Positions 26,881 to 36,685 of a stretch of DNA of 64,000 bases are shown piece after piece. Below the pieces are notes generated by a model, which saw only the letters and a program-made list of their open reading frames with translations, ran no database searches and had not been told where the DNA came from. Source of the stretch: an uncultured Eubacteriales bacterium (GTDB taxonomy: Bacteria > Bacillota > Clostridia > Oscillospirales > Acutalibacteraceae); contig OMZU01000014.1 of NCBI GenBank assembly GCA_900315605.1, positions 1 through 64,000 of the forward strand. Reading direction: 5' to 3'. The stretch's first letter is position 1, and each line of letters begins with the position of its first letter. A program made the translations under genes and the position numbers.

Positions 26881-28367
26881 TTTATTGCCGAAGAAAGATC
26901 CTCAAGCGTTCCGATAAATATCGGTGTGTTCGTGTCAAGATTAATAATCATATACACAAACGGTCTTGTCAGATAGATATACTTGCGCTCCGGCTCTTCA
27001 TAATCGGGAGCCGCTCCGGGATTAGGAATAACTGCGGTAACAGCGGCTGCTCTTGTTCCGGCTTCGTTAAGGTCGATAAAGGTCTTGTGAACGACTTCTT
27101 TGAGCTCCAGAGGGAATCCGTTCGGATTTGAAAGCATACGGCTGAAATCCGCGCTGTTATCAAAAGCCGAGCTCATTCCCATTGATATCAGGTTATCGTT
27201 AAGAGTATCCCCATACTTTACCTTGAACTTAGGGATTCTGGTATAAACATCATAGTCTCTGTTTACATCGCCGAGGATCTCACTGATACGCTCGCCGGTC
27301 AGCGACTGAACATAGCTGTTGAGTGAGGTTCCTTCCTTTGGAAGAAGAGCGGCAAAAGCATAGTTAAAGCTTTGATAATATTTTACAACGCCCTCCGCCT
27401 TGTCTCCGTCGTGAATGTATAGATCCTCCACAGAGCAAAGATAATCAGACCGGGTTGTATTGCCGTTTTCATCGGTAAAGGTTAATTTTTTGACTTGATT
27501 ATCCTCATACTGTTCATACCACAACGCCTCAAACGATATCGCGTTGATAAGATACATCAAAGCGTTGGGTTCGATTTCGTCAATAATGCTCGGGATCATA
27601 TTATCAGTTTTCTCATTTACCCAGCCGTTGATCTTGCTTACCGCAGAATCGTCAAATGCAAGCGGAGTGATCTCTGCGTCGTAGAAATCCTTGGAGGATT
27701 GCAAAAAGCTCTTGCTCACACCCGGCATATTTTCGGAATTGTTGATCCAAATTGAATTTGCAATATTAAACCGGTCAGCAGGATGATAACCCCCAAAGTC
27801 ATCTGTATACGACGAGTCTTCATACCTCAAATAGGACGGATAAGCCTGAAAAAACCTGTTCATCTCATAGTTGTTCATGCCCAAGGTTTTTTCCATCTCG
27901 TCAAGCGTTTTTCCCTTTGCGCCGTTCGCGGTCATGGCAAGCGCGTACATCACCGACAGCGGAGAAACAAATGTGTTTTTGCCTTGCCGAACGCTCGATT
28001 TGAGCAGCTTTGCAGAAAATTCATTCATAGCACTGCTGCCCTTTTTCTTGATTGAAGCGTCCGATTCAGAGGATGGCAGGCTGTTCGGGTCCTCAAGACC
28101 GACAAGCAGCTTTTGAACGTGGGTAGCGTCGTTTATCATAACGTCGCCGTCGCCGTCAACGTCCGAGGCAAGCAGCCCCTTGTTTTCCAAATTGCTCAGA
28201 TTTGCAAGATACTTTTGGATCAGCGTTGCATCCTGAACGGACATTTCTCCGTCGCCGTCCGAATCAGCCATTACAAAGCCGGGAGCCTCTGCCGCGTTCA
28301 CGGCAAGCACCGAAGCCGAGCTCATACCAATCAGCGCGGCAAGTGTTGCAGATAGTAATTTTTTCAT
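26877..28367 (-). CDS. Secreted serpin with N-terminal dockerin (second of two)
   Basis: A 496-aa paralogue of the neighbouring serpin with the same layout: signal peptide (to about residue 26), two dockerin calcium loops (DSDGDGEMSVQDATLIQKY, DVDGDGDVMINDATHVQKL), then the serpin domain. Hinge residues are small (AGTRAAAVTAV), consistent with inhibition, but the loop beyond differs entirely (IPNPGAAPDYEEPER), so the two should face different proteases. P1 probably falls around Pro-Gly-Ala. It has an extra tyrosine/aspartate-rich insert after LRYEDSSYTDDFGGY. The close similarity outside the loop points to recent tandem duplication. Confidence 0.92.
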   Translation of the reverse strand: MKKLLSATLAALIGMSSASVLAVNAAEAPGFVMADSDGDGEMSVQDATLIQKYLANLSNLENKGLLASDVDGDGDVMINDATHVQKLLVGLEDPNSLPSSESDASIKKKGSSAMNEFSAKLLKSSVRQGKNTFVSPLSVMYALAMTANGAKGKTLDEMEKTLGMNNYEMNRFFQAYPSYLRYEDSSYTDDFGGYHPADRFNIANSIWINNSENMPGVSKSFLQSSKDFYDAEITPLAFDDSAVSKINGWVNEKTDNMIPSIIDEIEPNALMYLINAISFEALWYEQYEDNQVKKLTFTDENGNTTRSDYLCSVEDLYIHDGDKAEGVVKYYQSFNYAFAALLPKEGTSLNSYVQSLTGERISEILGDVNRDYDVYTRIPKFKVKYGDTLNDNLISMGMSSAFDNSADFSRMLSNPNGFPLELKEVVHKTFIDLNEAGTRAAAVTAVIPNPGAAPDYEEPERKYIYLTRPFVYMIINLDTNTPIFIGTLEDLSSAIN

Positions 28368-28589
28368 AAAATAACCTCACTTTCATTTTAATTGTTTTTG
28401 ATTTTACCAAAAAACACCATCTATATTTTATCACAGAAGCAATACTAATTCAATTTTCATACCACACATATTTATAGTAAAATTTTTGTGTATTAGCAAC
28501 AAAAAGCAAAAACTATGATCCCGTCGCTTCAGTCACCCTGAATTTTCGCAGTAATAAGCCAACACAGCACAACTCAGGAGAAAATATTT

Positions 28590-28952
28590 TTAGTGTGGAG
28601 TTTTGGTCAACTCAAAGCTTTGGTCGAGCAGCATTTTGATTTTTTCATCGTCAACGCTTCCGTCCAAAGCAACCGAGATCCACTTGTCCTTGTTCATGTG
28701 ATATGCAGGAAATATCCCCTTTTCAAGCCTGAGAGAGCCTGCCGCGACCGGATCTGTCTTGAGGTTTACAACGTCGATGATTTCATCTCCCTCAAGTCCG
28801 AGCCTGGAGCGCGGAATATCCATGACCAGCGCGAACCATTTTTTGTTGTTTGTGTGCCTGTAAACCTCAAAGGTCGGGTTGCTCTCCCACGGAAAATCAG
28901 GCTCAACGCCGTAAACCTCGGCAATATATTCTCTAAATTCCTTTTTGTTCAT
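28590..28952 (-). CDS. MmcQ/YjbR-family protein
   Basis: A 120-aa protein of the MmcQ/YjbR family (CyaY-like fold). Visible features are KWFALVMDIPR, VNLKTDP and the C-terminal YHMNKDKWISVALDGSV, where the Asn-Lys-Trp and following acidic residues are typical. The function is unsettled; some members bind DNA in vitro. It is monocistronic between two repeat-rich gaps. Confidence 0.88.
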   Translation of the reverse strand: MNKKEFREYIAEVYGVEPDFPWESNPTFEVYRHTNNKKWFALVMDIPRSRLGLEGDEIIDVVNLKTDPVAAGSLRLEKGIFPAYHMNKDKWISVALDGSVDDEKIKMLLDQSFELTKTPH

Positions 28953-29005
28953 ATTTTTCTCCTTGTGCCGACGGGCACTTTCATCCGCTTATTCTAACTG
29001 CGTTT

Positions 29006-29124
29006 TTAAGGCAATACCGCATAATTCTGGTGTGCGGATTGCGTAGTCAGATTTTTCGTCAGAATGTACAAATAATCAGTGTGCATACTGACGTATGGAT
29101 ACTGATTGTGCGGTGTTGCCTTAA
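29006..29124. repeat. MITE-like element with TTAAGGCAA ends, short copy
   Basis: Inverted ends TTAAGGCAATACCGCA (29006-29021) and TGCGGTGTTGCCTTAA (29109-29124). Inside are GTCAGATTTTTCGTCAGAAT and CATACTGACGTATGG. It is an internally deleted relative of the 36201-36367 copy, in the opposite orientation. Confidence 0.75.
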
Positions 29125-29167
29125 CAATAATTATGTTCATTATTCAGCACAACATAATTAATACATC

Positions 29168-29226
29168 GTAGGGTCGCACCCATGTGTGCGACCTAGATAA
29201 AGCACAGCGTCAAATAGGTCGCTTGT
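29168..29226. repeat. Partial palindromic core element
   Basis: CGTAGGGTCGCACCCATGTG onwards, with a decayed partner (AATAGGTCGC). It is a half copy of the core found in the full elements. Confidence 0.5.
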
Positions 29227-29347
29227 TGATTTATAATATGCGGTGCTTTCCTGTTTAAATAGAAACGTTATTTCTCAACGAAGACATTGTCGGGTATTTG
29301 ACGTTTGATCCTCGGACAACGTATCTGCTCGGCGTAAAAAACGGCGT

Positions 29348-29373
29348 AAAAAAGGCTGCCGAACCGACAGCCC
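29348..29373 (-). terminator. Terminator of yebC
   Basis: GGGCTGTCGG and a GGCAGCC partner form the stem on the minus strand, followed by TTTTTT. It begins 26 nt after the gene's stop codon. Confidence 0.75.
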
Positions 29374-29398
29374 TTATATTCATTTTTAAAATACACTC

Positions 29399-30133
29399 TT
29401 AGTCCATTTCCCAGTTGTGCCAAACGTTCTGGATGTCGTCGTTGTCCTCAAACATGTCGAGCATCTTCTGCATCTTGGTTGCGGTTTCTTCATCCTCAAG
29501 CTTGGTATAGGTGTCGGGCACCATCTCAACCTCAGCCGAAACAAAGGTGTAGCCCAGCTTTTCAAGGTCGTCTCTCACCGCGCCGAAATCCTCAGGCTCG
29601 GTATAGATTGTAAACACGTCCTCGTCAGCCTCAAAGTCAGACGCACCGCACTCCAGCGCGTCGCTCATAACTGTGTCCTCGTCCTTTTCAAGCTCCTCGC
29701 GCTCAATAACAAGCACGCCCTTTTGTGAGAACATAAAGCTTACGCAGCCCTGAGTTCCCATGTTTCCGCCGAACTTGTCAAAATAATGTCTAACCTCGCC
29801 GGCAGTTCTGTTGCGGTTGTCGGTGAGAGCCTCAACAATAACGGCAACGCCGCTGGGACCGTAGCCCTCATAGGTAACAGCCTCATAGTTGGTGGAATCG
29901 CTCTCGTTAGCCGCCTTTTTGATGATACGCTCAATATTGTCGTTAGGAACGTTTGCAGCCTTAGCCTTGGCAATCGTGTCCTTAAGCTTTGAATTAACGC
30001 TCGGATCTGCGCTGCCGCCGGTCTTGATCGCAACGATCAGCTCTCTGCCGATTTTGGTAAAGACCTTTGCTCTCGCTGCGTCGTTCTTGCCTTTTTTCTG
30101 TTTAATGGTGCTCCATTTGTTATGTCCTGACAT
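29399..30133 (-). CDS. YebC/PmpR-family protein (TACO1-like)
   Basis: A 244-aa protein of the YebC/TACO1 family. It starts MSGHNKWSTIKQKKGKNDAA, with the signature YEGYGPSGVAVIVEALTDNRNRT and the acidic C-terminal LEDNDDIQNVWHN-like region. Members were annotated as transcription regulators; more recent work supports a role in translation through difficult sequences such as polyproline. The ATG at 30133 is chosen from this conserved start; a frame extension of 7 codons has no support. Confidence 0.95.
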   Translation of the reverse strand: MSGHNKWSTIKQKKGKNDAARAKVFTKIGRELIVAIKTGGSADPSVNSKLKDTIAKAKAANVPNDNIERIIKKAANESDSTNYEAVTYEGYGPSGVAVIVEALTDNRNRTAGEVRHYFDKFGGNMGTQGCVSFMFSQKGVLVIEREELEKDEDTVMSDALECGASDFEADEDVFTIYTEPEDFGAVRDDLEKLGYTFVSAEVEMVPDTYTKLEDEETATKMQKMLDMFEDNDDIQNVWHNWEMD

Positions 30134-30201
30134 AAAATCACATTCCTTCTGCATTAATCTCGGCTTGTATTATATCATAAAATCAACAGCTTGTAAAGGG
30201 A

Positions 30202-30682
30202 TGTATTAAGGCAAGCGCACAATTCAAGAAGAACAATTCATTTAGTGTGGAGTTTGTAGTGTGGAGCTTTTTTTAGTGTGGAGTTTGAAGTGTGAAGTGT
30301 GGAGTTTCGGTCGAGCAGACAGGTTTTGTTTGAAAAAATACGTTTATTCCCGACTGTATTACTATTACTATTACTATTGCTATAGTTTTAGTTTTCCTTA
30401 ACAAGTCGTAGGGGCGACCATTGGTCGCCTTTGCGCCAAACGTTTATGATATATGATAATTTATAGGTAAATAATAGTTCCTGAAAAAACAAATTGATAT
30501 AAAACGAAAGGTTAGTTCACAGGCGACCAATGGTCGCCCCTACGAACTATAAAGGTTAAATATTGCTAAATATATACTGATACAGTCGGGAACAAACGTA
30601 TTTTATATGTACATTCTATCTTCCCGACCGAAACTCCACACTCCACTCTCCACACTCCACACTAAAAACACGCGTTATTGCC
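30202..30682. repeat. Nested palindromic element, full copy with GACCATTGGTC core
   Basis: Bounded by TTAAGGCAAGCGCACAATTC on the left and GCGTTATTGCCTTA on the right. Inside are several GTGTGGAGTTT units, GGTCGAGCAGACAGG, and TACGTTTATTCCCGACTGTA. The core is GTAGGGGCGACCATTGGTCG (about 30409) paired with CGACCAATGGTCGCCCCTAC (about 30524-30543). Mirror copies of the arm (ATACAGTCGGGAACAAACGT) and of the ACTCCACACT units follow. This copy shows the whole concentric structure. Confidence 0.85.
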
Positions 30683-30685
30683 TTA

Positions 30686-31522
30686 TCAAAAATTCTTTAA
30701 TGCTTCCATAGCCGCTTTTCTGCCAAGCTCATACGTTTTTTGAATAACCTCCGGCTTATGCTCGATCCTGCCGATCGGCAGCTTTTCGTCCGGACAAATC
30801 ACCAGCGCGTTGCCCTGCCTTTCCTGCTCAAAAAGATAGTCCCTGCTTTTGTTATACACAATGTGGCGGTTTTCGATCGCCCTGATAACTCCGGGATATT
30901 TTTTGAGCGACATTTTGAACAGCGGCATCGTTGAGGGCACAGACTTGACATAATCTCTGGGCTGGGTCAGCACCACAATATTTTTGCGGAAGCCCGATTT
31001 GACCATAAACTCAACGGGGATCGAATCCGAAATACCGCCGTCAAGCAGCTTGTAGCCTCCGAGCTCAACGATCCTTGCCGCAAGCGGCATAGAAGCCGAG
31101 GCGCGGATCCACTCGTAGCATTCGCTGTTCGCCTTGTTGCAAAGCTTGTATACCGGCTTTCCGCTCACAACATCGGTGCAGACAACATAAAAATCCATCG
31201 GGTTTTCGTCAAAGGTCTTAACGTCAAAGGGGTCGAGCCTGTCGGGGATCTCGTGGTAGCAAAACTGCGCTCCGAACATGTCGCCCGTTTTTATCAGCGA
31301 TCGCAGGCTGCAATACCGCTTGTCGCCGCAATATTTCAGGTTATAGCGCAGCACCCTGCCCTTTTGCTTTGACTTTAGGTTGCACCCGAACGCCGCGCCT
31401 GCGGAAACCCCGACGCAGCCGTCAAAGCTCATTTCCTTTTCGAGCATAACATCGATCACCCCGGCGGTGAACATTCCGCGCATTGCGCCGCCCTCAAGCA
31501 CAAGTCCAAGCTTTTCTTTCAT
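30686..31522 (-). CDS. Patatin-like phospholipase
   Basis: A 278-aa patatin hydrolase with a Ser-Asp dyad: oxyanion motif EGGAMRG (near residue 9), nucleophile Ser in GVSAGAAFG (near 39) and Asp in LDGGISDS (near 162). It resembles the YlbK/RssA and YjjU-type bacterial patatins, probable lipid acyl hydrolases, without a signal peptide. The ATG at 31522 gives the standard MKEKLGLVLEGGAMRG start; a 14-codon upstream extension is unsupported. Confidence 0.92.
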   Translation of the reverse strand: MKEKLGLVLEGGAMRGMFTAGVIDVMLEKEMSFDGCVGVSAGAAFGCNLKSKQKGRVLRYNLKYCGDKRYCSLRSLIKTGDMFGAQFCYHEIPDRLDPFDVKTFDENPMDFYVVCTDVVSGKPVYKLCNKANSECYEWIRASASMPLAARIVELGGYKLLDGGISDSIPVEFMVKSGFRKNIVVLTQPRDYVKSVPSTMPLFKMSLKKYPGVIRAIENRHIVYNKSRDYLFEQERQGNALVICPDEKLPIGRIEHKPEVIQKTYELGRKAAMEALKNF

Positions 31523-31591
31523 AATATCATCACCTACAGCAACGTTGTTTAAATCAAATGTCAAACGCCCGTACGCTTGACAGCGTTTTTG

Positions 31592-33253
31592 TTACCGGTG
31601 CGGTTTTGCACGATCAAGAGTGTCCGCTGCCGATTTTTTTGCCATTATCATCTTGATTGTAAACAGAACGGCAAGCATGAGTACAACAGAAACTCCCAGA
31701 ACAACAAAAACGTTTTGCACAAAGCCCGAGATAATATAGCCCACCGCGCAAACGCCGGCGACCGTCATTGCATAAGGAAGCTGGGTCGAAACGTGATTAA
31801 CGTGATCGCACTGAGCACCGGTAGACGCCATGATGGTCGTGTCAGAAATCGGCGAGCAGTGGTCGCCGCAAACCGCGCCTGCAAGACAAGCCGAAATACA
31901 GATGATTACAATTGTAGGGATACTTCCGCCCTCGCCCACAGAAGCAAGCTCGTTTTGGAAAACGCTGGTAACGATCGGAATAAGTATACCAAAGGTACCC
32001 CACGAGGTACCTGTCGAGAACGAAAGTCCGACCGCAACCACAAACAGGATAAGCGGAAGCAAGATCTGAACGGCTGACGCGCTTGCAACCAGACCCGAAA
32101 CAAATTCGCCTGCCGCAAGGTGGTCTGCGTCGGTCATGGTTTTGAGAGTCCATGCAAAAATAAGAATCAAAATAGCCGGAACCATCTGCTTAAAGCCTGC
32201 CGGAATACTTTCCATGCACTGATTAAAGGTCAGCACGCGGCGCGCAAGGAAATAAATGATGTTGATAATCAAAGCGGCAATCGAGCCGAGCGCGAGGCCC
32301 AGCGAAGCGTCGCAGTTGGCAAAGGCATCAATATAGCTTTCGCCCTCAAAGAAGCCGCCAGTATAAATCATGCCGACAATACATGAAATAATAAGAATAA
32401 CGACCGGAACAATCAGGTCAAAGACCCTGCCCTTTGTGTGCTCGGGCTTAGCGTCATCCTCATACACTGTGTTGCGCGTTGTAAACAAATCGCCCTTTGC
32501 GGCGTTTGCCTCATGGATGCGCATTGAACCGTAGTCCATTCCGCTGACAGACACAAACAGCACCATAATAAGCGTGAGCAGCGCGTAAAGATTAAAGGGG
32601 ATCGTGCTGATAAAAAGCTGGATACCGTTCACACCCTCAACCGTTCCGCTTACAGCCGCCGCCCAAGACGAGATCGGCGCGATGATACAAACCGGAGCAG
32701 CGGTGGCGTCGATAAGATACGCAAGCTTTGCCCTTGAGATCTTGTGCTTGTCTGTGACCGGGCGCATAACCGAGCCAACGGTCAGGCAGTTGAAATAGTC
32801 GTCAATAAAAATCAAAACGCCGAGCAAAAAAGTTGCAAGGCTCGCGCCCGAGCGTTTTTTGATGTGCTTAACAGCCCAATCTCCGTAGGCGCGGCTGCCG
32901 CCTGCCTTGTTCATAAGCACAACGATTGCGCCCAGAACAACAAGGAAAATCAGGATACCCACGTTGTATGTGTCGGAAATATTTGCGATTATCCCTTCGC
33001 TTACAACGCTGGTAAAAAAGCCGGAAAAGCCCGAGCCTGCCGAAAGAGCGTGAAGCAAGCCGCCGGTTACGATCCCGATGAACAAGGACGAATAAACCTC
33101 CTTGGTAATAAGAGCCAGTCCGATTGCCACGATCGGCGGCAAAAGCGACCAAAGAGATCTGCTTGCCTGAGTGATCGGAGCCTGAACAAAGCAGCAAATT
33201 ATGAACACCGCAATAAAAGCGACAAAAATCAATTTTGTCAGAATTTTTTTCAT
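31592..33253 (-). CDS. NhaC-family Na+/H+ antiporter
   Basis: A 553-aa polytopic protein with about 11-12 hydrophobic segments. LLPPIVAIGLALITKEVYSSLFIGI near the N-terminus and SFSTGTSWGTFGI, CGDHCSPISDTTIMAST in the second half are hallmarks of the NhaC/antiporter family (PF03553). It probably exchanges Na+ or an organic cation for H+ across the membrane; some relatives carry amino acids instead, so the substrate is not certain. The gene stands alone. Confidence 0.9.
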   Translation of the reverse strand: MKKILTKLIFVAFIAVFIICCFVQAPITQASRSLWSLLPPIVAIGLALITKEVYSSLFIGIVTGGLLHALSAGSGFSGFFTSVVSEGIIANISDTYNVGILIFLVVLGAIVVLMNKAGGSRAYGDWAVKHIKKRSGASLATFLLGVLIFIDDYFNCLTVGSVMRPVTDKHKISRAKLAYLIDATAAPVCIIAPISSWAAAVSGTVEGVNGIQLFISTIPFNLYALLTLIMVLFVSVSGMDYGSMRIHEANAAKGDLFTTRNTVYEDDAKPEHTKGRVFDLIVPVVILIISCIVGMIYTGGFFEGESYIDAFANCDASLGLALGSIAALIINIIYFLARRVLTFNQCMESIPAGFKQMVPAILILIFAWTLKTMTDADHLAAGEFVSGLVASASAVQILLPLILFVVAVGLSFSTGTSWGTFGILIPIVTSVFQNELASVGEGGSIPTIVIICISACLAGAVCGDHCSPISDTTIMASTGAQCDHVNHVSTQLPYAMTVAGVCAVGYIISGFVQNVFVVLGVSVVLMLAVLFTIKMIMAKKSAADTLDRAKPHR

Positions 33254-33456
33254 TTTCTGTTTCTCCCCATTTTTTCCTAAAATATTTGCTTTTCAAATTC
33301 GACAAAAAACAACAAAAATATTTTACCACAAAGAGCTAAAACAGGCAAGAAATTATATTTCAAAACAGCATTTTTGTATGCAATGCACAAATCAACTGCA
33401 TTTGATTTGTACAATGCGCCATTAAGACAACATTCATAATACGGGAAGAAACATTT

Positions 33457-33803
33457 TATTTAAAAAATACGTTTGTTCCCGACTTTGATTCAATGGACAA
33501 TTGACAATGGACAATTGACAATTTTGGTCGGGAATATAAAATTGATTCAAAAAATACGTTAGTTCCCGACTGTATTATTATTGAAATAAAATTATTTTGC
33601 CATTAACCGTAGGGGCGCACCCATGTGTGCGCCCTCGGAACAAACGTTGGCTCATAGGTAGGGCGCACACGCGGGTGCGCCCCTACGGTATGTAAAAATT
33701 ATGCTGAATAAATATAAATACAGTCGGGAACAAACATATATCATAGCTAAATTCTATCTTCACGACAACAACTCCACACTCCACACTCCAAACTCCACAC
33801 TAA
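33457..33803. repeat. Nested palindromic element, full copy with GCACCC core
   Basis: Arms TACGTTTGTTCCCGACT, two copies of GGACAATTGACAAT, then GGTCGGGAATATAAAA and TACGTTAGTTCCCGACTGTA. The core is CGTAGGGGCGCACCCATGTG (about 33609) with GGGTGCGCCCCTACGG (about 33673-33688). The inverted arm ATACAGTCGGGAACAAACAT and four ACTCCACACT units close it. It fills the gap between nhaC and the LtrA-like gene. Confidence 0.85.
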
Positions 33804-33827
33804 TAAAAATAATTGTACAATGCGCCT

Positions 33828-34985
33828 TTATGCCGCGCCTTCCCCACCACCGCACCGCCGCGCACGAAGCAGGGTCAAAAGCATTATGAACACATAAACC
33901 ACCGTGATAAGTATGTTCACAAACATTATCTCCCTGAGCGTTATCATCAGCACAACAAACGCCACCGTAACGCCTGCCATTGCAAGAATAAATTTTCGCG
34001 ACGGCTTGTTGCAGCTTTTGACATATTTCATCAGCGAGAACAAAAACGCATAGTAGCCGATGACCGAAGCGATCAAAAACAGCATCTTGGGCAGCACCGC
34101 AACCTCTTCCTCGCGCATAAATTCCAGCGAGGCGGTGATGTTGTTCAAAAAGAAAATTATAAAAATATGCAACGCCATATACAGCATTCCGTCATAGTCG
34201 CCCTCGCGGTCGATCAGATGATCGTAAAACATACCGTAGCCCAAAAACAGCCCCACAACGATCAAAAACGCCATCAGCGAAAAATAAACCGTGTTGATGT
34301 CAAAGCTGCCGTTGCCTGTAAAATACGACGCCACGGCAATTATCATCTCGCCGAAGGTGAACACCACAAAGAGCATTGCGCGCTCGGTCAGGTGCATAAA
34401 ATCGATCTGTCCGCCCACGCTTTTTCTTCTGCTAAAGGCAGTCATTGCGATCCCGGCGGCAACAGCGATCCATGAAAGCACCACGCCCGACGTTTGGTTG
34501 GGGATTGCCGCCGCAAAAACCAGCGCAGCCTCGATCATAAGCGTCGTGCCCATTCTGACAATAAACTGCCTGTTCCAAACGTCTGCTTTGTGGTTGCGCA
34601 GCTCAATAAAATACTGAACGCCGATATTCACCAAGATCAGGCCCCAGGCTATGTGATACTGGGTCTGATACTCCTGCCAGTCGGCTCTTGTGCTCTGCCC
34701 CACAAAATAGAGCAGATACATATTTATGAACAAAAAAACATGATCCCTAACGCTGTTGCGCCCGTACATATTGATATAGAACGTGGTAAAATTCCAAATC
34801 TGTATGATCGCCAGCGTACAGATCGCATACGCCAAAAACGCATACAGCTCCACAAAGCCGTTCTCAAAATTGTGGATCAGCGCGTTGTTTTTGCCGATCA
34901 TATAAACAAAAATCAAATCATAGATCAGTTCAATATACTCGACCTTTTTTTCTTTTTTGTCAAGCAGCGTCAGTTCCTTTAACAT
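33828..34985 (-). CDS. LtrA-family membrane protein
   Basis: A 385-aa polytopic protein matching the low-temperature-requirement A family (PF06772): an N-terminal VEYIELIYDLIFVYMI segment, where the family has the ELFFDLVFV motif, followed by about ten hydrophobic helices, ending in a basic RARRCGG tail. The family's function is unknown despite its name. It stands alone. Confidence 0.85.
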   Translation of the reverse strand: MLKELTLLDKKEKKVEYIELIYDLIFVYMIGKNNALIHNFENGFVELYAFLAYAICTLAIIQIWNFTTFYINMYGRNSVRDHVFLFINMYLLYFVGQSTRADWQEYQTQYHIAWGLILVNIGVQYFIELRNHKADVWNRQFIVRMGTTLMIEAALVFAAAIPNQTSGVVLSWIAVAAGIAMTAFSRRKSVGGQIDFMHLTERAMLFVVFTFGEMIIAVASYFTGNGSFDINTVYFSLMAFLIVVGLFLGYGMFYDHLIDREGDYDGMLYMALHIFIIFFLNNITASLEFMREEEVAVLPKMLFLIASVIGYYAFLFSLMKYVKSCNKPSRKFILAMAGVTVAFVVLMITLREIMFVNILITVVYVFIMLLTLLRARRCGGGEGAA

Positions 34986-35012
34986 AAGATCTCCCCGGTA
35001 TTGCCTTCGGCA

Positions 35013-35064
35013 TCAAAAAAATTAAGCCGGACAGAAACGCAGCATAAATCGTTTCTGCCCGGCT
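35013..35064 (-). terminator. Terminator of ilvE
   Basis: AGCCGGGCAGAAACG pairs with CGTTTCTGTCCGGCT (one mismatch), followed on the minus strand by TAATTTTTTT. It lies about 27 nt after the stop. Confidence 0.85.
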
Positions 35065-35090
35065 GAAAGTCAATCCTAATTTTTTAATAA

Positions 35091-36116
35091 TCAGTTAATC
35101 TCCTGAATCCAGCCCTCGGGAGCCTCGATCTTGCCCATCTGGATACCCGTCAGGGTTTCATAAAGCTTCTTTGTAACCGGACCCATATCCTCCATGCCGC
35201 TCGGGAAGCAGATTTCGTTTCCGTGGTCATAAATCTTGCCAACAGGAGAAATTACCGCAGCCGTGCCGCAAAGACCGCATTCCGCAAAGTCCTTTACCTC
35301 GTCAAAGTAAACCTCGCGCTGCTCAACCTCAAGACCAAGATAATGCTCGGCAACATACATCAGCGAGCGTCTGGTGATCGAGGGAAGAATACTGTCGGAC
35401 TTTGGCGTAACAACCTTGCCGTCCTTTGTAACAAACAGGAAATTAGCACCGCCGGTCTCCTCAACCTTTGTTCTGGTCGCAGCGTCAAGATACATGTTCT
35501 CGTCAAAGCCCTCGGCGTGTGCAGTAACGATCGCGTGCAAACTCATTGCATAGTTGAGTCCTGCCTTGATGTGACCTGTGCCGTGCGGCGCAGCTCTGTC
35601 AAAATCGCTGACCTTGATCGTTATCGGCTTTGCGCCGCCCTTAAAATACGGACCAACGGGAGTTGTAAATATCCTGAACTGATATTCGCTCGACGGCTTA
35701 ACGCCGATAACCGGACCCGAGCCGAACATATAGGGACGAATATAGAGCGTAGCACCTGTTCCGTAGGGAGGAACAAAGTCGCGGTTCGCCTTTACAACAG
35801 CGCATACCGCCTCAACGAACTTATCCTTGGGATAAACCGGCATCTCAAGACGCTTGCAGCTGTCCTCCATTCTCTGAGCGTTGAGGTCGGGGCGGAACAC
35901 AACGATCCTGCCGTCGCAGGTTTCATACGCCTTCATGCCCTCAAAGCAGGTCTGAGCATACTGCAACACTCCGGCGCACTCGCTGATAGTAACGCTCGCG
36001 TCGGTTGTCATAACGCCGTCGTCCCACTTGCCGTCCTTGTAATTGGAAACAAATCTCTCGCCTGTGGTCATATATCCAAAGCCGATGTTTGCCCAATCAA
36101 TGTTTTGCTTTGCCAT
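35091..36116 (-). CDS. ilvE: Branched-chain amino acid aminotransferase
   Basis: A 341-aa fold-type IV PLP enzyme that interconverts Val, Leu and Ile with their 2-oxo acids. The PLP lysine lies in GTGHIKAGLNYA, and the family motifs YIRPYMFGSG and EVYFDEVKDFAECGLCGTAA are present. The ATG at 36116 (MAKQNIDWANIGFGY) has AGAAAGGAAG upstream. Monocistronic. Confidence 0.95.
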   Translation of the reverse strand: MAKQNIDWANIGFGYMTTGERFVSNYKDGKWDDGVMTTDASVTISECAGVLQYAQTCFEGMKAYETCDGRIVVFRPDLNAQRMEDSCKRLEMPVYPKDKFVEAVCAVVKANRDFVPPYGTGATLYIRPYMFGSGPVIGVKPSSEYQFRIFTTPVGPYFKGGAKPITIKVSDFDRAAPHGTGHIKAGLNYAMSLHAIVTAHAEGFDENMYLDAATRTKVEETGGANFLFVTKDGKVVTPKSDSILPSITRRSLMYVAEHYLGLEVEQREVYFDEVKDFAECGLCGTAAVISPVGKIYDHGNEICFPSGMEDMGPVTKKLYETLTGIQMGKIEAPEGWIQEIN

Positions 36117-36200
36117 AATATATACTTCCTTTCTATACAAAGGCTATAGGCAGCGCCGCAAAATCACGGTGCACGCCTCGCTTTATCAGCATATTATTTC

Positions 36201-36367
36201 TTAAGGCAACACCGCACAATTCGCGGCGCACGCCTTGCTTGCATATTATTCCGTCAGACTGCCCAAAAATCAGCTCCCATACGTCAGTATGCGAACTGAT
36301 TATTTGAACATTCTGACGAAAAATCTGACTGCGCAATCCGCACACCTGAATTATGCGGTATTGCCTT
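36201..36367. repeat. MITE-like element with TTAAGGCAA ends, long copy
   Basis: Ends TTAAGGCAACACCGCACAAT and ATTATGCGGTATTGCCTTTA are inverted. Internal CATACGTCAGTATGCG and CATTCTGACGAAAAATCTGA match the 29006 copy in reverse. A decayed extra left end (GGCAGCGCCGCAAAATCACG) precedes it near 36148. Confidence 0.75.
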
Positions 36368-36544
36368 TATATTATTTTAGCACTTTACCATACTATTTGT
36401 CAATGTCAGTCTTGAGAAAGTTTAATTTCTTTTAAAGAATTATTTTCACCCTGCAAAATAGTATACTATTGTAAAGATCAATTAAAACGCTAACTCCCCA
36501 TACTGCAAAGCGAAACCAAGATGAATCAAAGGCGTTATTTTAAT

Positions 36545-36652
36545 GTAGTGTTTCGGTCGGGCAGACAGGTTTTGTTTAGAGAATAACTTTGTTCCCGACT
36601 GTTTTTATATTTGTTGTAGGTGCGCACCCAGTGTGCGCCCTCGGAAAAGCAC
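36545..36652. repeat. Nested palindromic element, left-half remnant
   Basis: GGTCGGGCAGACAGG, a TTTGTTCCCGACTGT arm and a half core (GTAGGTGCGCACCCAGTGTG) are present. The right half is absent, and the AAA-CYTH gene begins 34 nt later. Confidence 0.6.
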
Positions 36653-36685
36653 ATCGTTTATAACGTACCAAACGGAGAAGAAAAC

